64,000 nucleotides of DNA from Reichenbachiella ulvae (GCF_025833875.1 NZ_JAOYOD010000001.1:1674001-1738000), one strand, 5' to 3'. Shown: positions 1 through 8,706, counted from the first letter of the stretch. Program-made: numbers and translations. The notes: a model not told the origin generated them from the letters alone.

Positions 1-132
1 ATGATCAAAAATGGAAAGTTCGGTGCAGTCTACCAGACCTGCCCCTACTCCGGATTGTCCGGCCAGCTCACTTGCGAGCAGTACAATCAGTACCTCATGG
101 GTGAATTAGGAATGGAAATGAGAGAGGAGTAA
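1..132 (+). CDS. 3' end of an unidentified protein (partial)
   Basis: The frame is open from the first base to a TAA at 130-132, giving 43 residues with two cysteines (in TCPYSG and LTCEQ). It begins with an ATG exactly at the window edge, so this may be an internal Met and the gene probably extends upstream. I do not recognise the family. The next 160 bases are non-coding repeat sequence, so this is the last gene of its unit. Confidence 0.45.
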   Translation: MIKNGKFGAVYQTCPYSGLSGQLTCEQYNQYLMGELGMEMREE

Positions 133-135
133 ATT

Positions 136-297
136 AGATTCAAGATTTGAGATTCAAGATTTGAGATCATTGTCAGAAGTCGGGAGATGGGAGTCAGGAA
201 TTGGAAGTCAGCAGCCAAGCGCAAATAGCCAATGGCTAACAGCCAATAATCACCAACTTTCAACTTTACAAACTTTCCACTTTCAACTCCCTAAAAG
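136..297. repeat. dispersed composite intergenic repeat, copy 1
   Basis: This gene-free stretch starts with two perfect tandem copies of the 14-mer AGATTCAAGATTTG (136-149 and 150-163). It ends with a pyrimidine/adenine run built from CAACTTTCAACTTT, ACAAACTTTCCACTTT and similar words (253-290). The same two word families recur together at 6010-6345, and the second recurs at 17.4-17.6 kb (inverted) and 51.13-51.17 kb. The short open frames across it are not credible genes. Confidence 0.5.
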
Positions 298-1532
298 CCT
301 CTATCCCACTTCCTCAATTGAATCAGTTTTTCTCGATCTGAGCGTGCTGGCTCCAGCCCTATCTTACCCAAAAGCCAATCGCAAGCCTCCCCTACGGAAA
401 CATTCGGGTAGAAATGATCACGGGCATGGTGTACATACTTTAGCACCTTGAAGCCATCGAACCATTGGTAAAATCGTTTTTGAAAGGTCTGAAGATTGGT
501 AGATTGACTATTAATCTCATAGAGTATGTCTAAGAATTCATCCTGTGGCAGAAAGTGCTGAAAGCTCTCGGGCAGTTGCGCATATATATCCGCCAACTGA
601 TCTGACTGGTACATTCCATCAACGGCATCCATAAAGACTTTCAAATCCTCAAAGACGCGAGGATCATAGCTAGGGTATACCTCACTACTACTCCCCATCC
701 AATCTCCTATGGCTTTTCCTGTCCCAAAAGGCACTCGATCAGAAACTCTGGCAGATGGATAAATGCAGGCTGTATTTAAATCACGGAAGTTCCCCAAAGG
801 AATGATGCGGTGCAGGAAATAAAAGTCCTCTCCTGCTTTGCGGCGATTCATTCCACCTTGCTTCATGTACGCCGAAGTTCGAACGGCCATACTGGAGCCT
901 ATCGTCTGAAATGCATATGGAAAACCCGCCCATTTCAGTGCATCTATATAGTAGCGCAGGTGCAGTTCGTATCCGACTATTCCTATATACTGATCCGCCG
1001 GTAGCTCACCTTCCAATGGATGCTCGTAATAAATAGAACAACCTGGAATATTCTTATCCGATTCGAAGAGCTGAATGCATTCCTGAATCAGATGGGTCGA
1101 GCAGGTGCTATCCGCATCGTAGCACAAGATCACGCCATCCCTATCCAACTCCACGAAGGCTCTGGCCGCTTCATCCATACCAATTTTCCTGGCCAGACCT
1201 ACCCCGGCATGTTTCGGTGGCAACTCGTTCTCCAAAATAAAATGATAGTTCAGCCGCTTTCCTTCCGACCATTTCAAAGCTTGCGTGTAGGAAGCTTCAT
1301 TAAAGGATTTGATCTCTTCCGATGATTGGGCAGAGGCATTGATTACCGTAATGACAGAAACTCGATAGCCCACAGGAACTGCGCAGGCCTCCAAAGACTC
1401 CAATGCCACGATTAAATCCGGTTCGTGATGAGCAGGCAATACGACGATCAGATCAGGATTTTCTTCCTTCCAATCTACGGTAAGGTATCTTTTGGGGTAT
1501 GCGTAGCGCTTTAGATATACAGGTAGATTCAA
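291..1532 (-). CDS. Family 2-like glycosyltransferase
   Basis: A predicted cytosolic GT-A fold glycosyltransferase of 413 residues. The N-terminal strand reads DLIVVLPAHHEPDL (residues 27-40), the usual nucleotide-sugar entry of GT2 enzymes. A DAD motif at 139-141 (in ILCYDADSTC) is the expected metal/nucleotide site, and a downstream AGEDFYFL matches the ED motif of the acceptor side. No membrane segment is evident. The only start in frame after an upstream stop is TTG at 1532, since the next Met lies deep inside the domain. The substrate cannot be told from sequence. It is monocistronic as far as can be seen. Confidence 0.75.
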   Translation of the reverse strand: MNLPVYLKRYAYPKRYLTVDWKEENPDLIVVLPAHHEPDLIVALESLEACAVPVGYRVSVITVINASAQSSEEIKSFNEASYTQALKWSEGKRLNYHFILENELPPKHAGVGLARKIGMDEAARAFVELDRDGVILCYDADSTCSTHLIQECIQLFESDKNIPGCSIYYEHPLEGELPADQYIGIVGYELHLRYYIDALKWAGFPYAFQTIGSSMAVRTSAYMKQGGMNRRKAGEDFYFLHRIIPLGNFRDLNTACIYPSARVSDRVPFGTGKAIGDWMGSSSEVYPSYDPRVFEDLKVFMDAVDGMYQSDQLADIYAQLPESFQHFLPQDEFLDILYEINSQSTNLQTFQKRFYQWFDGFKVLKYVHHARDHFYPNVSVGEACDWLLGKIGLEPARSDREKLIQLRKWDRGF

Positions 1533-1675
1533 TTCTAATTCTATTTAACTGAAATACATCATAGGAAAATATGGCTAACCTGATTTCGAAACCGAGATTG
1601 TAGATTATTAATAAACAACGACTAAACCAACAAATTGAACTTTCTACCTCGAATGGTATAAGCTATTAACTAATA

Positions 1676-2320
1676 TCAAGGTGCGAGTCTTTTGGTTACC
1701 CACTTGTCTCCTTCAAGGGTAAAGACAATACGGTCATGCAGTCGGCTGGGCCTGCCTTGCCAAAACTCTACCTCTGAAGGAATCAGAATATAACCACCCC
1801 AAAATTCAGGTCGATACAATTCCTTTCCCTCAAATTTCTTCTTGACTTCTTCTACCCTGTCGCGCAAAAACTGACGATCAGGAATCTCCTGACTTTGAGG
1901 AGATGCCCAGGCACCCAGGCGGCTACCTTCTGGTCGCTCGCTATAGTAAGCATCGGATATTTCTGCAGGCACCTTTTCTACTCTTCCTTTGACCCGAACC
2001 TGTCTCTCTCTGGTTCGCCAGTAGAAAGTCATGGAAGCCAAAGGGTGCTTTTCTAGCTGTTGGGCTTTCTTGCTTTCGTAATTGGTATAAAAGGTAAATC
2101 CATCCTCAGCAAAGAATTTGAGCAGCACGATTCTACCCTCCGGAAATTGATTTTCGTCTAAGGTAGACAAGGTGCAGGCATTCACTTCACTGCCTTCTGT
2201 CTTCATGGCATCTTTGAACCAAAGCTCGAATTGATCGACCGGATTGTCTAACACACTGTCCTTACTCAATTCGTCTATTCCGTAATCTTTCCTTATTCCC
2301 TGAACGTTTCCTTTACTCAT
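1676..2320 (-). CDS. pdxH: Pyridoxamine 5'-phosphate oxidase
   Basis: This FMN enzyme oxidises pyridoxamine/pyridoxine 5'-phosphate to pyridoxal 5'-phosphate in vitamin B6 salvage. The 214-residue product has the family hallmarks: FPEGRIVLLK, FYTNYESKKAQQL, the SMTFYWRTRERQVRVKG stretch, the SRLGAWASPQS loop and a C-terminal FWQGRPSRLHDR substrate/FMN motif. An upstream in-frame extension exists, but residues before MSKGNV match nothing in the family and overlap the divergent promoter, so ATG at 2320 is chosen. It is divergent from the MiaE-like gene with about 107 bp between starts. Confidence 0.93.
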   Translation of the reverse strand: MSKGNVQGIRKDYGIDELSKDSVLDNPVDQFELWFKDAMKTEGSEVNACTLSTLDENQFPEGRIVLLKFFAEDGFTFYTNYESKKAQQLEKHPLASMTFYWRTRERQVRVKGRVEKVPAEISDAYYSERPEGSRLGAWASPQSQEIPDRQFLRDRVEEVKKKFEGKELYRPEFWGGYILIPSEVEFWQGRPSRLHDRIVFTLEGDKWVTKRLAP

Positions 2321-2387
2321 TCTTTCCAATTCAAGTGTTGCGCAAATATGAATTAAATCATTAACTATGTACCGAAATTGGCGGCAA

Positions 2388-2395
2388 TATGTTTG
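2388..2395 (+). promoter_or_regulatory. Bacteroidota -7 element for miaE-like gene
   Basis: TATGTTTG matches the TAnnTTTG consensus exactly and lies 33 bp before ATG 2428. It overlaps the in-frame ATG at 2389, which argues that 2389 is not the translation start. No clear TTG box is present 19-20 bp upstream. Confidence 0.5.
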
Positions 2396-2427
2396 CCATA
2401 TATCTGACAATACAAACATTTCAAAAA

Positions 2428-3012
2428 ATGCAATTACGTCTCCCTTTAGTAGCAGAAAGTTCACCAGAATGGATCAAAGTAGTGATGGACAATTTCGACG
2501 AGTTCCTTCAGGATCATGCCGATTGCGAACGAAAGGCTTCTTCTATGGCCATGAGTTTTGTAGCCAAGTTTCCTGATAGACTGGAAATCATCCCTGAGTT
2601 GATCGATACGGGCGTGGAAGAGTTGGAGCATTTCAGATCTGTCTATGAGATCATGCAAAAAAGAGGCGTCCAACTGCAACACGAAATCCGTGAAGACCTA
2701 TACATGAAGAAACTGATCCAGTCCTGCCGAAGCGGACGAGAAGAAAGATTCATGGACAGGCTGCTACTCGCCTCCGTGGTAGAAAACCGTGGGGCCGAAA
2801 GGTTCAAATTGGTATATGAAAATCTGGAACCGGGAGAACTGAAAGAATTCTACCAGGATCTATGGGCTTCTGAGGCCAAACACGGCGAGGTTTTCGTAAA
2901 AATGGCACTGAATTACTTTAAAGAGGACGAGGTATTTGATCGTCTAGGAGAAATTAATGAAATTGAAGGGAAGATTATGTCAGACATGCCTTTAACCCCA
3001 GCATTGCATTAA
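2428..3012 (+). CDS. miaE: tRNA-(ms2io6A37) hydroxylase-like, MiaE family
   Basis: A ferritin-like diiron protein of 194 residues. MiaE-family enzymes hydroxylate the isopentenyl group of ms2i6A at tRNA position 37. Iron ligands are visible as two E-x2-H pairs, in GVEELEHFRSVYE and ASEAKHGEVF, with further Glu in CERKASSMAM and NRGAERF. The start is ATG 2428 (MQLRLPLV) because the earlier ATG lies inside the -7 element. The gene is followed after 1 nt by the YqgE gene, so they are likely cotranscribed. Function is inferred from family, and the Bacteroidota branch has little direct biochemistry. Confidence 0.8.
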   Translation: MQLRLPLVAESSPEWIKVVMDNFDEFLQDHADCERKASSMAMSFVAKFPDRLEIIPELIDTGVEELEHFRSVYEIMQKRGVQLQHEIREDLYMKKLIQSCRSGREERFMDRLLLASVVENRGAERFKLVYENLEPGELKEFYQDLWASEAKHGEVFVKMALNYFKEDEVFDRLGEINEIEGKIMSDMPLTPALH

Positions 3013-3013
3013 T

Positions 3014-3592
3014 ATGGATTATTTTCACTCGAAACAAACCTTCACACCGGCTAAAGGAGATTTTTTGATCTCCGAACCCTACTTGCCTGACCCCAACTTC
3101 GAAAGAACAGTGGTACTACTTTGTGCCCATGGACAGGAAGGTTCATTTGGTTTCATTCTCAACAAACTGGCCAATCTTCAGTTTGACGATGTGATCAAAG
3201 AGGTCAGCGAATACCCGGAAAACCTATACATAGGAGGGCCGGTACAGCAGGATACCTTGCATTTCATTCATCGCTGTGACGATCCGGAGGTCGGAGGTCA
3301 AGACATAGGTGGTGGCTTGTTTTGGGGAGGCAATTTCGATCGCGTGTTACAAAAAATCCAATTAGGGTTAATGCCTGTCAATGACTTTCGCTTTTTTGTA
3401 GGATATTCCGGCTGGGATGTGGGTCAGCTCGACGAAGAACTGGAGGCCAAATCCTGGATAGTTTACAAAAACGCCAAGGCCAATCAAGTATTTGACACAG
3501 ACCCTTCGCAGCTCTGGCAAACTGCCCTGAGTGAGCTGGGAGGCAAATTCGAGATGTTCTCTAAATACCCAACCGACCCAAGGATGAACTAA
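3014..3592 (+). CDS. YqgE/AlgH family protein (DUF179)
   Basis: 192 residues matching the small YqgE/AlgH family: PAKGDFLISEPYLPDPNFERTVVLL at the N terminus (residues 13-37), then GSFGFILNK, LYIGGPVQQDTLHFIH and a GYSGWDVGQLDEEL block. The fold is known, but the molecular function is not established. It begins one base after the MiaE-like stop and precedes the DUF349 gene by about 40 bp, suggesting one transcript. Confidence 0.88.
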   Translation: MDYFHSKQTFTPAKGDFLISEPYLPDPNFERTVVLLCAHGQEGSFGFILNKLANLQFDDVIKEVSEYPENLYIGGPVQQDTLHFIHRCDDPEVGGQDIGGGLFWGGNFDRVLQKIQLGLMPVNDFRFFVGYSGWDVGQLDEELEAKSWIVYKNAKANQVFDTDPSQLWQTALSELGGKFEMFSKYPTDPRMN

Positions 3593-3631
3593 AATTGAAT
3601 TTTTGCTAAATTGCAATTAGAGATAAGAACT

Positions 3632-5746
3632 ATGAGTGATAAAAAAGAAATAGCTGACAATGATGCCGAAAAGGTATTAAAGCCAGATGCCGTTCAGCAA
3701 GACGCTGAATTGAACGAGGAAAACAACAACCAGGAAAGCACCCCTGAAGCTGAGGCTACACCTGCGCCCGAACCCGAAAAGGAAGTCGTAGCAGAGCCAG
3801 AACCAGTTCCAGAGGCAGAGACTGCTCCTGTGACAGAAGCACCTGCAGACCCCGTTTCGGAGGAGACCACAGCAACTGAAGCACCTGAGCCAAAGGCCGA
3901 GGAACCCGAAACTCCTCAATCAGAGGCTCCAAAATCAGAGACTCCACAATCAGAGGCCGCCGACACAGAAGACAGCGATGACGAAGACGACCACAAGGAT
4001 CACGACGAACTGCACGCAGATCAGCATGACGATGAGGTAGACTATTCTAAGATGTCCAAGTCTGAACTTTTGGAGCACATTGCTCAATTGAGCAAAGACG
4101 AAGAAGGCTTCAAGAGAGGCCGTACCATCTCGGCTATCAAGGATTCATTTGACAACATCTTCGAAAAAGAAAAGGACGATGCCTTGGCCAGATTCATCAA
4201 GGATGGTGGTGAGGAAGATGATTTCGATTATCATCTGGACGAAGACAGCGAGAAATTCTACGCCTATCACAAAATATTAAGAGAGAAACGCTATCACAAT
4301 GCCAAAGAGCTAGAAAAACAAAAGGAGCGCAATCTCAAACTGAAAATCGACCTACTCGAAAAACTAAGAGAGTTTGTCGACAATGATGAAAATACCGCCA
4401 GCATCAACGAGCTCAGAGCCATGCAGGAAGAATGGAAAGCCATCGGGCCCGTTCATCCGCAGCACAACAAAACACTCTGGGCCAACTACAATGCCCTACT
4501 CGATCGATACTATGATCACCGCAGTATCTACTTCGAGCTCAAAGAGCTGGACAAAAAGAAAAACCTGGAAGCCAAGCAAGAGCTTTGTGTTCAGGCAGAA
4601 GAACTGGTCAAATCAGACAATCTCAATGAAGCCATCAAGCGACTCAACGAGCTGCATGAGGAATACAAACACATAGGTCCCGTACCGAAAGAGGTTCAGG
4701 AAGAAACCTGGCAAAGATTCAAATCAGCTTCTGACGAAATCTATCAAAAGCGAAAAGAATACTACGGCCAGCTCAAGGAAGAATTCAAAGACAATCTGGA
4801 GAAAAAGACGGCACTAGCCGAAAGCATTCAGGTTTACAATGATTTCGATTCAGACAAGATTGGCGAATGGAATGAAAAGACCAAAGAACTACTAGCCATC
4901 CAAAAGCAATGGGATGCCATCGGCAGCATGCCAAAAGAAAATGCCAAGGAAATCAACAAGATGTTTTGGGGTGCCTTCAAAGGCTTCTTCAAAAACAAGT
5001 CGGCTTTCTTCAAATCTTTGGACTCTAAAAGAGAAGAAAACCTGCAGGTGAAAGAAGAGTTGGTAGCCAAAGCAGCAGAGCTTGCCAAAAGCGACGATTG
5101 GGAAGGCACTGCCAACAAGCTAAAGGACCTGCAGAAGGAATGGAAAAATATCGGGCCAGTTCCAGAAAAACAACGCGACAGCATCTATAAGAAGTTCAAA
5201 GCTGCCTGTGATGAGTTCTTCACAAGAAGACGCGAGCACAACAAGTCCAAAGAATCGGACTATGAGGTGAACCTGAAGCAGAAAGAGGAAGTTTGTGAAA
5301 AACTCGAAGCGCTGGCAGAAGTAGAAGATTTTCAACCTGAGGCTGTATATGAGCTGCAGGATGCCTTCAACGAGATCGGTTTTGTGCCCAAGAAAGCCAT
5401 CAAAGCGATCCAAAACAGATACCAGACTGCCCTGCGAGGAGTGATCAACAATGCCAAGCATTTTGACAGTGAAGAACTGGACGAGCTAAAATCGCTAATC
5501 AGTATTCACAAGATCAAAGCAGGCCCTCACGGAGATCAAAAACTTCAGAGAAAAGAACATTCGCTGAAGAGAAAAATCAGTAATCTGGAAAATGATATCT
5601 CTACCTGGAAAAATAATATTGGATTTTTTGCCAACTCAAAAAATGCCAATGAGATGCTAAAAGATTTCGAAGAAAAGATCCAAAAAGCTGAGAATCAACT
5701 AGAAGAATTGAAAGAAGAATTGAAGCTGATTCAGTACGCTGAATAG
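3632..5746 (+). CDS. DUF349-repeat protein with acidic disordered N terminus
   Basis: 704 residues. About 140 N-terminal residues are rich in Glu, Pro, Ala and Thr and are presumably disordered. The rest is alpha-helical and contains at least four recognisable DUF349 repeats, each with a core such as LRAMQEEWKAIGPVHP, LHEEYKHIGPVPKE, QKQWDAIGSMPKE and LQKEWKNIGPVPEK. The C terminus is a coiled coil ending EELKLIQYAE. The frame extends to a TTG at 3611, but ATG 3632 (MSDKKE) is the natural start. The role of DUF349 proteins in Bacteroidota is unknown. Confidence 0.88.
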   Translation: MSDKKEIADNDAEKVLKPDAVQQDAELNEENNNQESTPEAEATPAPEPEKEVVAEPEPVPEAETAPVTEAPADPVSEETTATEAPEPKAEEPETPQSEAPKSETPQSEAADTEDSDDEDDHKDHDELHADQHDDEVDYSKMSKSELLEHIAQLSKDEEGFKRGRTISAIKDSFDNIFEKEKDDALARFIKDGGEEDDFDYHLDEDSEKFYAYHKILREKRYHNAKELEKQKERNLKLKIDLLEKLREFVDNDENTASINELRAMQEEWKAIGPVHPQHNKTLWANYNALLDRYYDHRSIYFELKELDKKKNLEAKQELCVQAEELVKSDNLNEAIKRLNELHEEYKHIGPVPKEVQEETWQRFKSASDEIYQKRKEYYGQLKEEFKDNLEKKTALAESIQVYNDFDSDKIGEWNEKTKELLAIQKQWDAIGSMPKENAKEINKMFWGAFKGFFKNKSAFFKSLDSKREENLQVKEELVAKAAELAKSDDWEGTANKLKDLQKEWKNIGPVPEKQRDSIYKKFKAACDEFFTRRREHNKSKESDYEVNLKQKEEVCEKLEALAEVEDFQPEAVYELQDAFNEIGFVPKKAIKAIQNRYQTALRGVINNAKHFDSEELDELKSLISIHKIKAGPHGDQKLQRKEHSLKRKISNLENDISTWKNNIGFFANSKNANEMLKDFEEKIQKAENQLEELKEELKLIQYAE

Positions 5747-5760
5747 CGAGAAAAAATATT

Positions 5761-5802
5761 GCAGATTTTTTCTTTGAGATACTTGCAAGAGAAAAAATCT
5801 GC
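5761..5802 (+). terminator. Inverted repeat downstream of the DUF349 gene
   Basis: A perfect 13-bp stem (GCAGATTTTTTCT at 5761-5773 and its complement at 5790-5802) with a 16-nt loop lies 14 bp after the DUF349 stop and is followed by a T-rich stretch. It is likely a transcription terminator. Its loop and right arm overlap the promoter of the tRNA gene. Confidence 0.5.
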
Positions 5803-5812
5803 TTTACTTTTG
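5783..5812 (+). promoter_or_regulatory. Promoter of tRNA-Thr
   Basis: TTG at 5783-5785, 19 bp, then TACTTTTG at 5805-5812: a textbook Bacteroidota housekeeping promoter (TTG / TAnnTTTG). It lies 66 bp before the tRNA. Confidence 0.7.
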
Positions 5813-5878
5813 CACTCGCATTTGACCGATACAGGTCAGGTAAACAGAAAAAAGCTTCTGTTTTCAGCAAATTTTCTT

Positions 5879-5951
5879 GCCTCCTTAGCTCAGTTGGTAG
5901 AGCACCGCACTTGTAATGCGACGGTCGCTGGTTCGAGTCCGGCAGGGGGCT
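5879..5951 (+). tRNA. tRNA-Thr (anticodon TGT)
   Basis: A complete cloverleaf of 73 nt. The acceptor stem is GCCTCCT/AGGGGGC with one G-T pair, the D arm GCTC/GAGC, and the anticodon loop CTTGTAA with TGT in the middle. The T arm is GCTGG-TTCGAGT-CCGGC and the discriminator base is T. The first anticodon-stem pair is a C/A mismatch, so the stem has four good pairs. The 3' CCA is not encoded. Confidence 0.95.
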
Positions 5952-5962
5952 CTCGAAAACTC

Positions 5963-6001
5963 AAAAGCCTTTGTAAATCCTAGATTTGCAAAGGCTTTTT
6001 T
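5963..6001 (+). terminator. Rho-independent terminator after tRNA-Thr
   Basis: A long stem pairs AAAGCCTTTGTAAATC with GATTTGCAAAGGCTTT around a 3-nt loop, followed by a T run. It starts 12 bp after the tRNA. Confidence 0.85.
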
Positions 6002-6009
6002 CGTTATAT

Positions 6010-6345
6010 GCTAGATCTTAAATTCTAGAGTCTAGATCTTAGACCCAAGATTCAAGAGACAAGAGACAAGACTTGTATGGTCGATAGTCAGGAGTCGAGC
6101 GCCACAGGCTCATCTGAACATGCTCCATTAACCCTAATCACTCAATAGCCTAATAACTTTTAACTCCCCTCTTACCCAACATTAAACCTTAAACATTGAA
6201 CCATCCCCATTAACTCAATAACCCAACAACTATCAACTCCGCTCTTACCCAAGCAAAAGCCCTTTTCACTTTCCACTTTAGAAACTTTCAACTTTAGAAA
6301 CTTTCAACTATACAAACTTTCCACTCTGCCCTCTCCCCCTTATCT
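6010..6345. repeat. dispersed composite intergenic repeat, copy 2
   Basis: About 340 bases without a gene. It begins with AAGATTCAAGAGACAAG-type words. It continues with near-duplicated TTAACTCAATAACCCAACAACTATC and CTCTTACCCAA segments, then a CACTTTCCACTTTAGAAACTTTCAAC run repeated with minor changes. The word families match 136-297. There is no convincing open frame on either strand. Confidence 0.5.
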
Positions 6346-6363
6346 TTCCTCACAAAAAAACGA

Positions 6364-7560
6364 ATGCCCAAAAAGCCCTCTTCTTTTGACGGGCCTGGTT
6401 TGTTGATCGCAGCTGCTTTCATTGGACCTGGTACCGTCACGGTTTGCACGCTGGCAGGTGCCACTCACGGCTTGCAATTGCTCTGGGCAGTATTGCTATC
6501 TACAGGCATGACCTTTCTCTTTCAGGACATGTCTGCGCGTCTGGGAATCGTAACGCGACTGGACCTGACCTCCCTCCTCAAAAAAGAACTTTCCAACCCC
6601 ATCCTGAAAATCCTGGTCATCGCTACAGTGCTCTCTGCAGTAGTCATCGGCAATGGAGCCTACGAAGCAGGCAACATCAGTGGAGGTGCCCTCGGGCTGG
6701 AGGTTTTGCTGCCGGATGTAGGATTTCGGATCAGCCCGATCTTGATTGGTCTCATCGCTTTCGGGCTCCTGTGGTCTGGCAACTACTCCCTATTGGAGAA
6801 AAGCCTAACCCTGCTCGTGGGATTGATGAGTTTGGCCTTCTTACTGACCGCCATCCTGACTCGGCCCGATCTTTCAGCCCTATTTCAGGGCCTTCTCCTC
6901 CCCTCCTTTCCTGAAGGCAGCTGGCTATTGATTCTTGGTGTCATTGGTACCACCTTGGTTCCTTACAACCTTTTTCTACATGCCTCTCTAGCCAGGACAA
7001 AATGGCCGGGAACTGCTCAGCTCCCCCAGGCTCGAAAAAACACCCTGCTATCCATAGCCATCGGAGGATTGATCTCCATGGCCATCGTGATCAGCTCGGC
7101 CTCTCTGGAGGGACAAAACATCACAGATGCATTATCACTTGCAGGAGGACTTGAACCCGTCTTTGGCACTGGGGCCAAATACTTAATCGCTATCGGGCTC
7201 TTTGCGGCGGGTATCACCTCTGCCATCACTGCGCCATTGGCTGCTGCCTATGTGGTGGCAGGCCTGACTCAAAGAGAGGCGTCCCCCCAGTCTTGGCCTT
7301 TTCGTGCGACATGGATGAGTATACTCCTCTTGGGCGTTATTTTCTCTTCTCTGGGCTTTCAACCGATTGAGATCATTCGCTTTGCGCAGGTAGCCAATGG
7401 CCTACTGCTGCCCATCGCAGCAGCGCTGATCCTCTGGCTGTCCAGTAGTCACCGGCTCCTCGGCCATCATCGCAATGGAGCCATACAAAACAGCATCGCT
7501 GCATTATTTCTATTGCTGCTGGTATTGCTCAGTCTAAAGGCCTTTGGGGTGTTGGGTTAA
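6364..7560 (+). CDS. Divergent Nramp-family membrane transporter
   Basis: 398 residues with about eleven hydrophobic segments and the Nramp layout. The metal-site motifs are altered. The helix-1 DPGN of Mn/Fe transporters (in IDPGNFATN) is here GPGTVTVC (residues 21-28), and the helix-6 MPHNLYLHSS is VPYNLFLHAS. Thus the aspartate, asparagine and methionine that bind transition metals are Gly, Thr and Val. Membership is clear from LLSTGMTFLFQDMSARLGIVT and the helix-6 context. Manganese or iron transport cannot be assumed, because Nramp-related branches with other substrates also change these residues. No promoter consensus is seen upstream. Confidence 0.8.
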   Translation: MPKKPSSFDGPGLLIAAAFIGPGTVTVCTLAGATHGLQLLWAVLLSTGMTFLFQDMSARLGIVTRLDLTSLLKKELSNPILKILVIATVLSAVVIGNGAYEAGNISGGALGLEVLLPDVGFRISPILIGLIAFGLLWSGNYSLLEKSLTLLVGLMSLAFLLTAILTRPDLSALFQGLLLPSFPEGSWLLILGVIGTTLVPYNLFLHASLARTKWPGTAQLPQARKNTLLSIAIGGLISMAIVISSASLEGQNITDALSLAGGLEPVFGTGAKYLIAIGLFAAGITSAITAPLAAAYVVAGLTQREASPQSWPFRATWMSILLLGVIFSSLGFQPIEIIRFAQVANGLLLPIAAALILWLSSSHRLLGHHRNGAIQNSIAALFLLLLVLLSLKAFGVLG

Positions 7561-7829
7561 AAAAATATTGACGAGTGTATTGATTTTAACAACACTTGTA
7601 CTTATATTTAAAATTCACTAACCAAACAAACCAGCTTATGAAACACCAATCATCCCCCATTCCTACTATTAATTCAAACACTCAATTTTTATTTCAATCC
7701 AAGGCACCCTTGTTCTATTCGAACATTTGATTCTCTTGTGCCTTCACGATGAAGAAGTTGAAACATCGATAACAAGCAGCAGGATTTCGAGTTACAACTT
7801 TTTTATTAACCTTTTAAATTTTTAGACTT
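7561..7829. other. Intergenic region with leader of the DUF4469 gene
   Basis: 269 bases. It contains a 30-codon frame (7638-7730, MKHQSSPIPT...) without supporting features, which I do not call a gene. The last 30 bases are AT-rich and precede the ATG at 7830. Confidence 0.3.
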
Positions 7830-8528
7830 ATGGCAATTAAATATGCCCTATTCGACAATCACCTTACTAGCGACCCTAACGACAAGATGGCGGTAGTACA
7901 AGATCAGGAATCCAGAACCAGAGAGGATGTCATCAACAGGATGATAGGCCGTGGCAGTACAGTCACTAAAGCGGAAGCACTATCAGTGCTAGAAGAGTTC
8001 GAGGCGGCTGTTCAGGAAGAATTAGAAGATGGCTATAGCATCAACACACCGCTATTTAAGATATCTCCTTCGATTCAGGGAGTGTTCAATTCTGAGTCGG
8101 ACAACTTCACCCCTGGCGAACACCTACTCAAGCTTAATGTAACACCTGGTATTCGGATCGGTGAGATCGCCCCTAATATCAAAGTAGAAAAAGTAGATGC
8201 CAGCAAACCCAAGCCTAACATCGTTACATGCAAGGATGTAGCCACTGACACACTCAATGAGACCCTGACACCCGGAGGCGTAGGTGACCTGAGAGGTAGT
8301 CGATTGAAAATCGATCCCGCCGACAGCAATCAGGGCGTATTCCTGATAGCAGCCGATGGTACCGAAACCCGAGCTGAGGTGTACATTAGAAACAAACCGA
8401 GCAATCTGATCTTTATGATACCAGCTGGATTGGCTGCTGGTGAATATTCCCTGGAAGTTCGCACAGTATTCAGATCCACAGTACAGCTAAGAGCTGGTGT
8501 ATTTGACCTTGCTCTCCAGGTTATCTAA
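7830..8528 (+). CDS. HU-like DNA-binding domain protein with DUF4469 C-terminal domain
   Basis: 232 residues in two parts. The N-terminal ~120 residues resemble the HU/IHF-like module of Bacteroidota proteins: an early REDVINRMIGRGSTVTKAEAL helix pair, then beta strands through PGIRIGEIAPNIKVEKVD. The C-terminal ~100 residues form an immunoglobulin-like DUF4469 domain (DLRGSRLKIDPADSNQGVFLI ... PAGLAAGEYSLEVRTVF). The function of the family is unknown; DNA binding is inferred from the HU-like half. The gene is directly followed by a self-complementary tandem array and a terminator. Confidence 0.75.
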   Translation: MAIKYALFDNHLTSDPNDKMAVVQDQESRTREDVINRMIGRGSTVTKAEALSVLEEFEAAVQEELEDGYSINTPLFKISPSIQGVFNSESDNFTPGEHLLKLNVTPGIRIGEIAPNIKVEKVDASKPKPNIVTCKDVATDTLNETLTPGGVGDLRGSRLKIDPADSNQGVFLIAADGTETRAEVYIRNKPSNLIFMIPAGLAAGEYSLEVRTVFRSTVQLRAGVFDLALQVI

Positions 8529-8535
8529 TAACCAC

Positions 8536-8696
8536 AGTACTACCGACTACCGGTAGTACTAACTACACAGTCCGTGTAGTTATAGGTACACAGTGTCTGT
8601 AGTAGTAACTACACGAGGTCTGTAGTACTAACTACACGATGTCTGCAGTAGTAACTGCACGATCCATGCATTACTAACTGCACAAAGCATGTAGCC
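8536..8696. repeat. 23-bp tandem array of small hairpins
   Basis: About six to seven units averaging 23 bp with consensus GTAGTAxTAACTACACGAxG plus TCT. The units are self-complementary. The first hairpin, AGTACTACCG (8536-8545) with CGGTAGTACT (8551-8560), starts 8 bp after the stop codon. The next, AACTACAC (8561-8568) with GTGTAGTT (8574-8581), is also perfect. Later units change GTAGT/ACTAC to GCAGT/ACTGC together, which preserves pairing. Confidence 0.75.
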
Positions 8697-8706
8697 CAAA
8701 ACAAGT

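Noticed and set aside
2389..2427. Upstream ATG giving a 207-residue MiaE-like protein
   Set aside because: This ATG lies inside the TATGTTTG promoter element, and the extra residues do not fit the family.
2321..2464. 48-residue N-terminal extension of PdxH
   Set aside because: It overlaps the divergent promoter region and has no similarity to the family; ATG 2320 gives the expected length.
4374..4676. 100-codon alternative frame in the DUF349 gene
   Set aside because: Shadow frame; composition is Ser/Thr-rich nonsense, and the main frame has regular DUF349 repeats.
5759..5983. 74-codon plus-strand frame
   Set aside because: It runs through the promoter and the whole tRNA-Thr gene.
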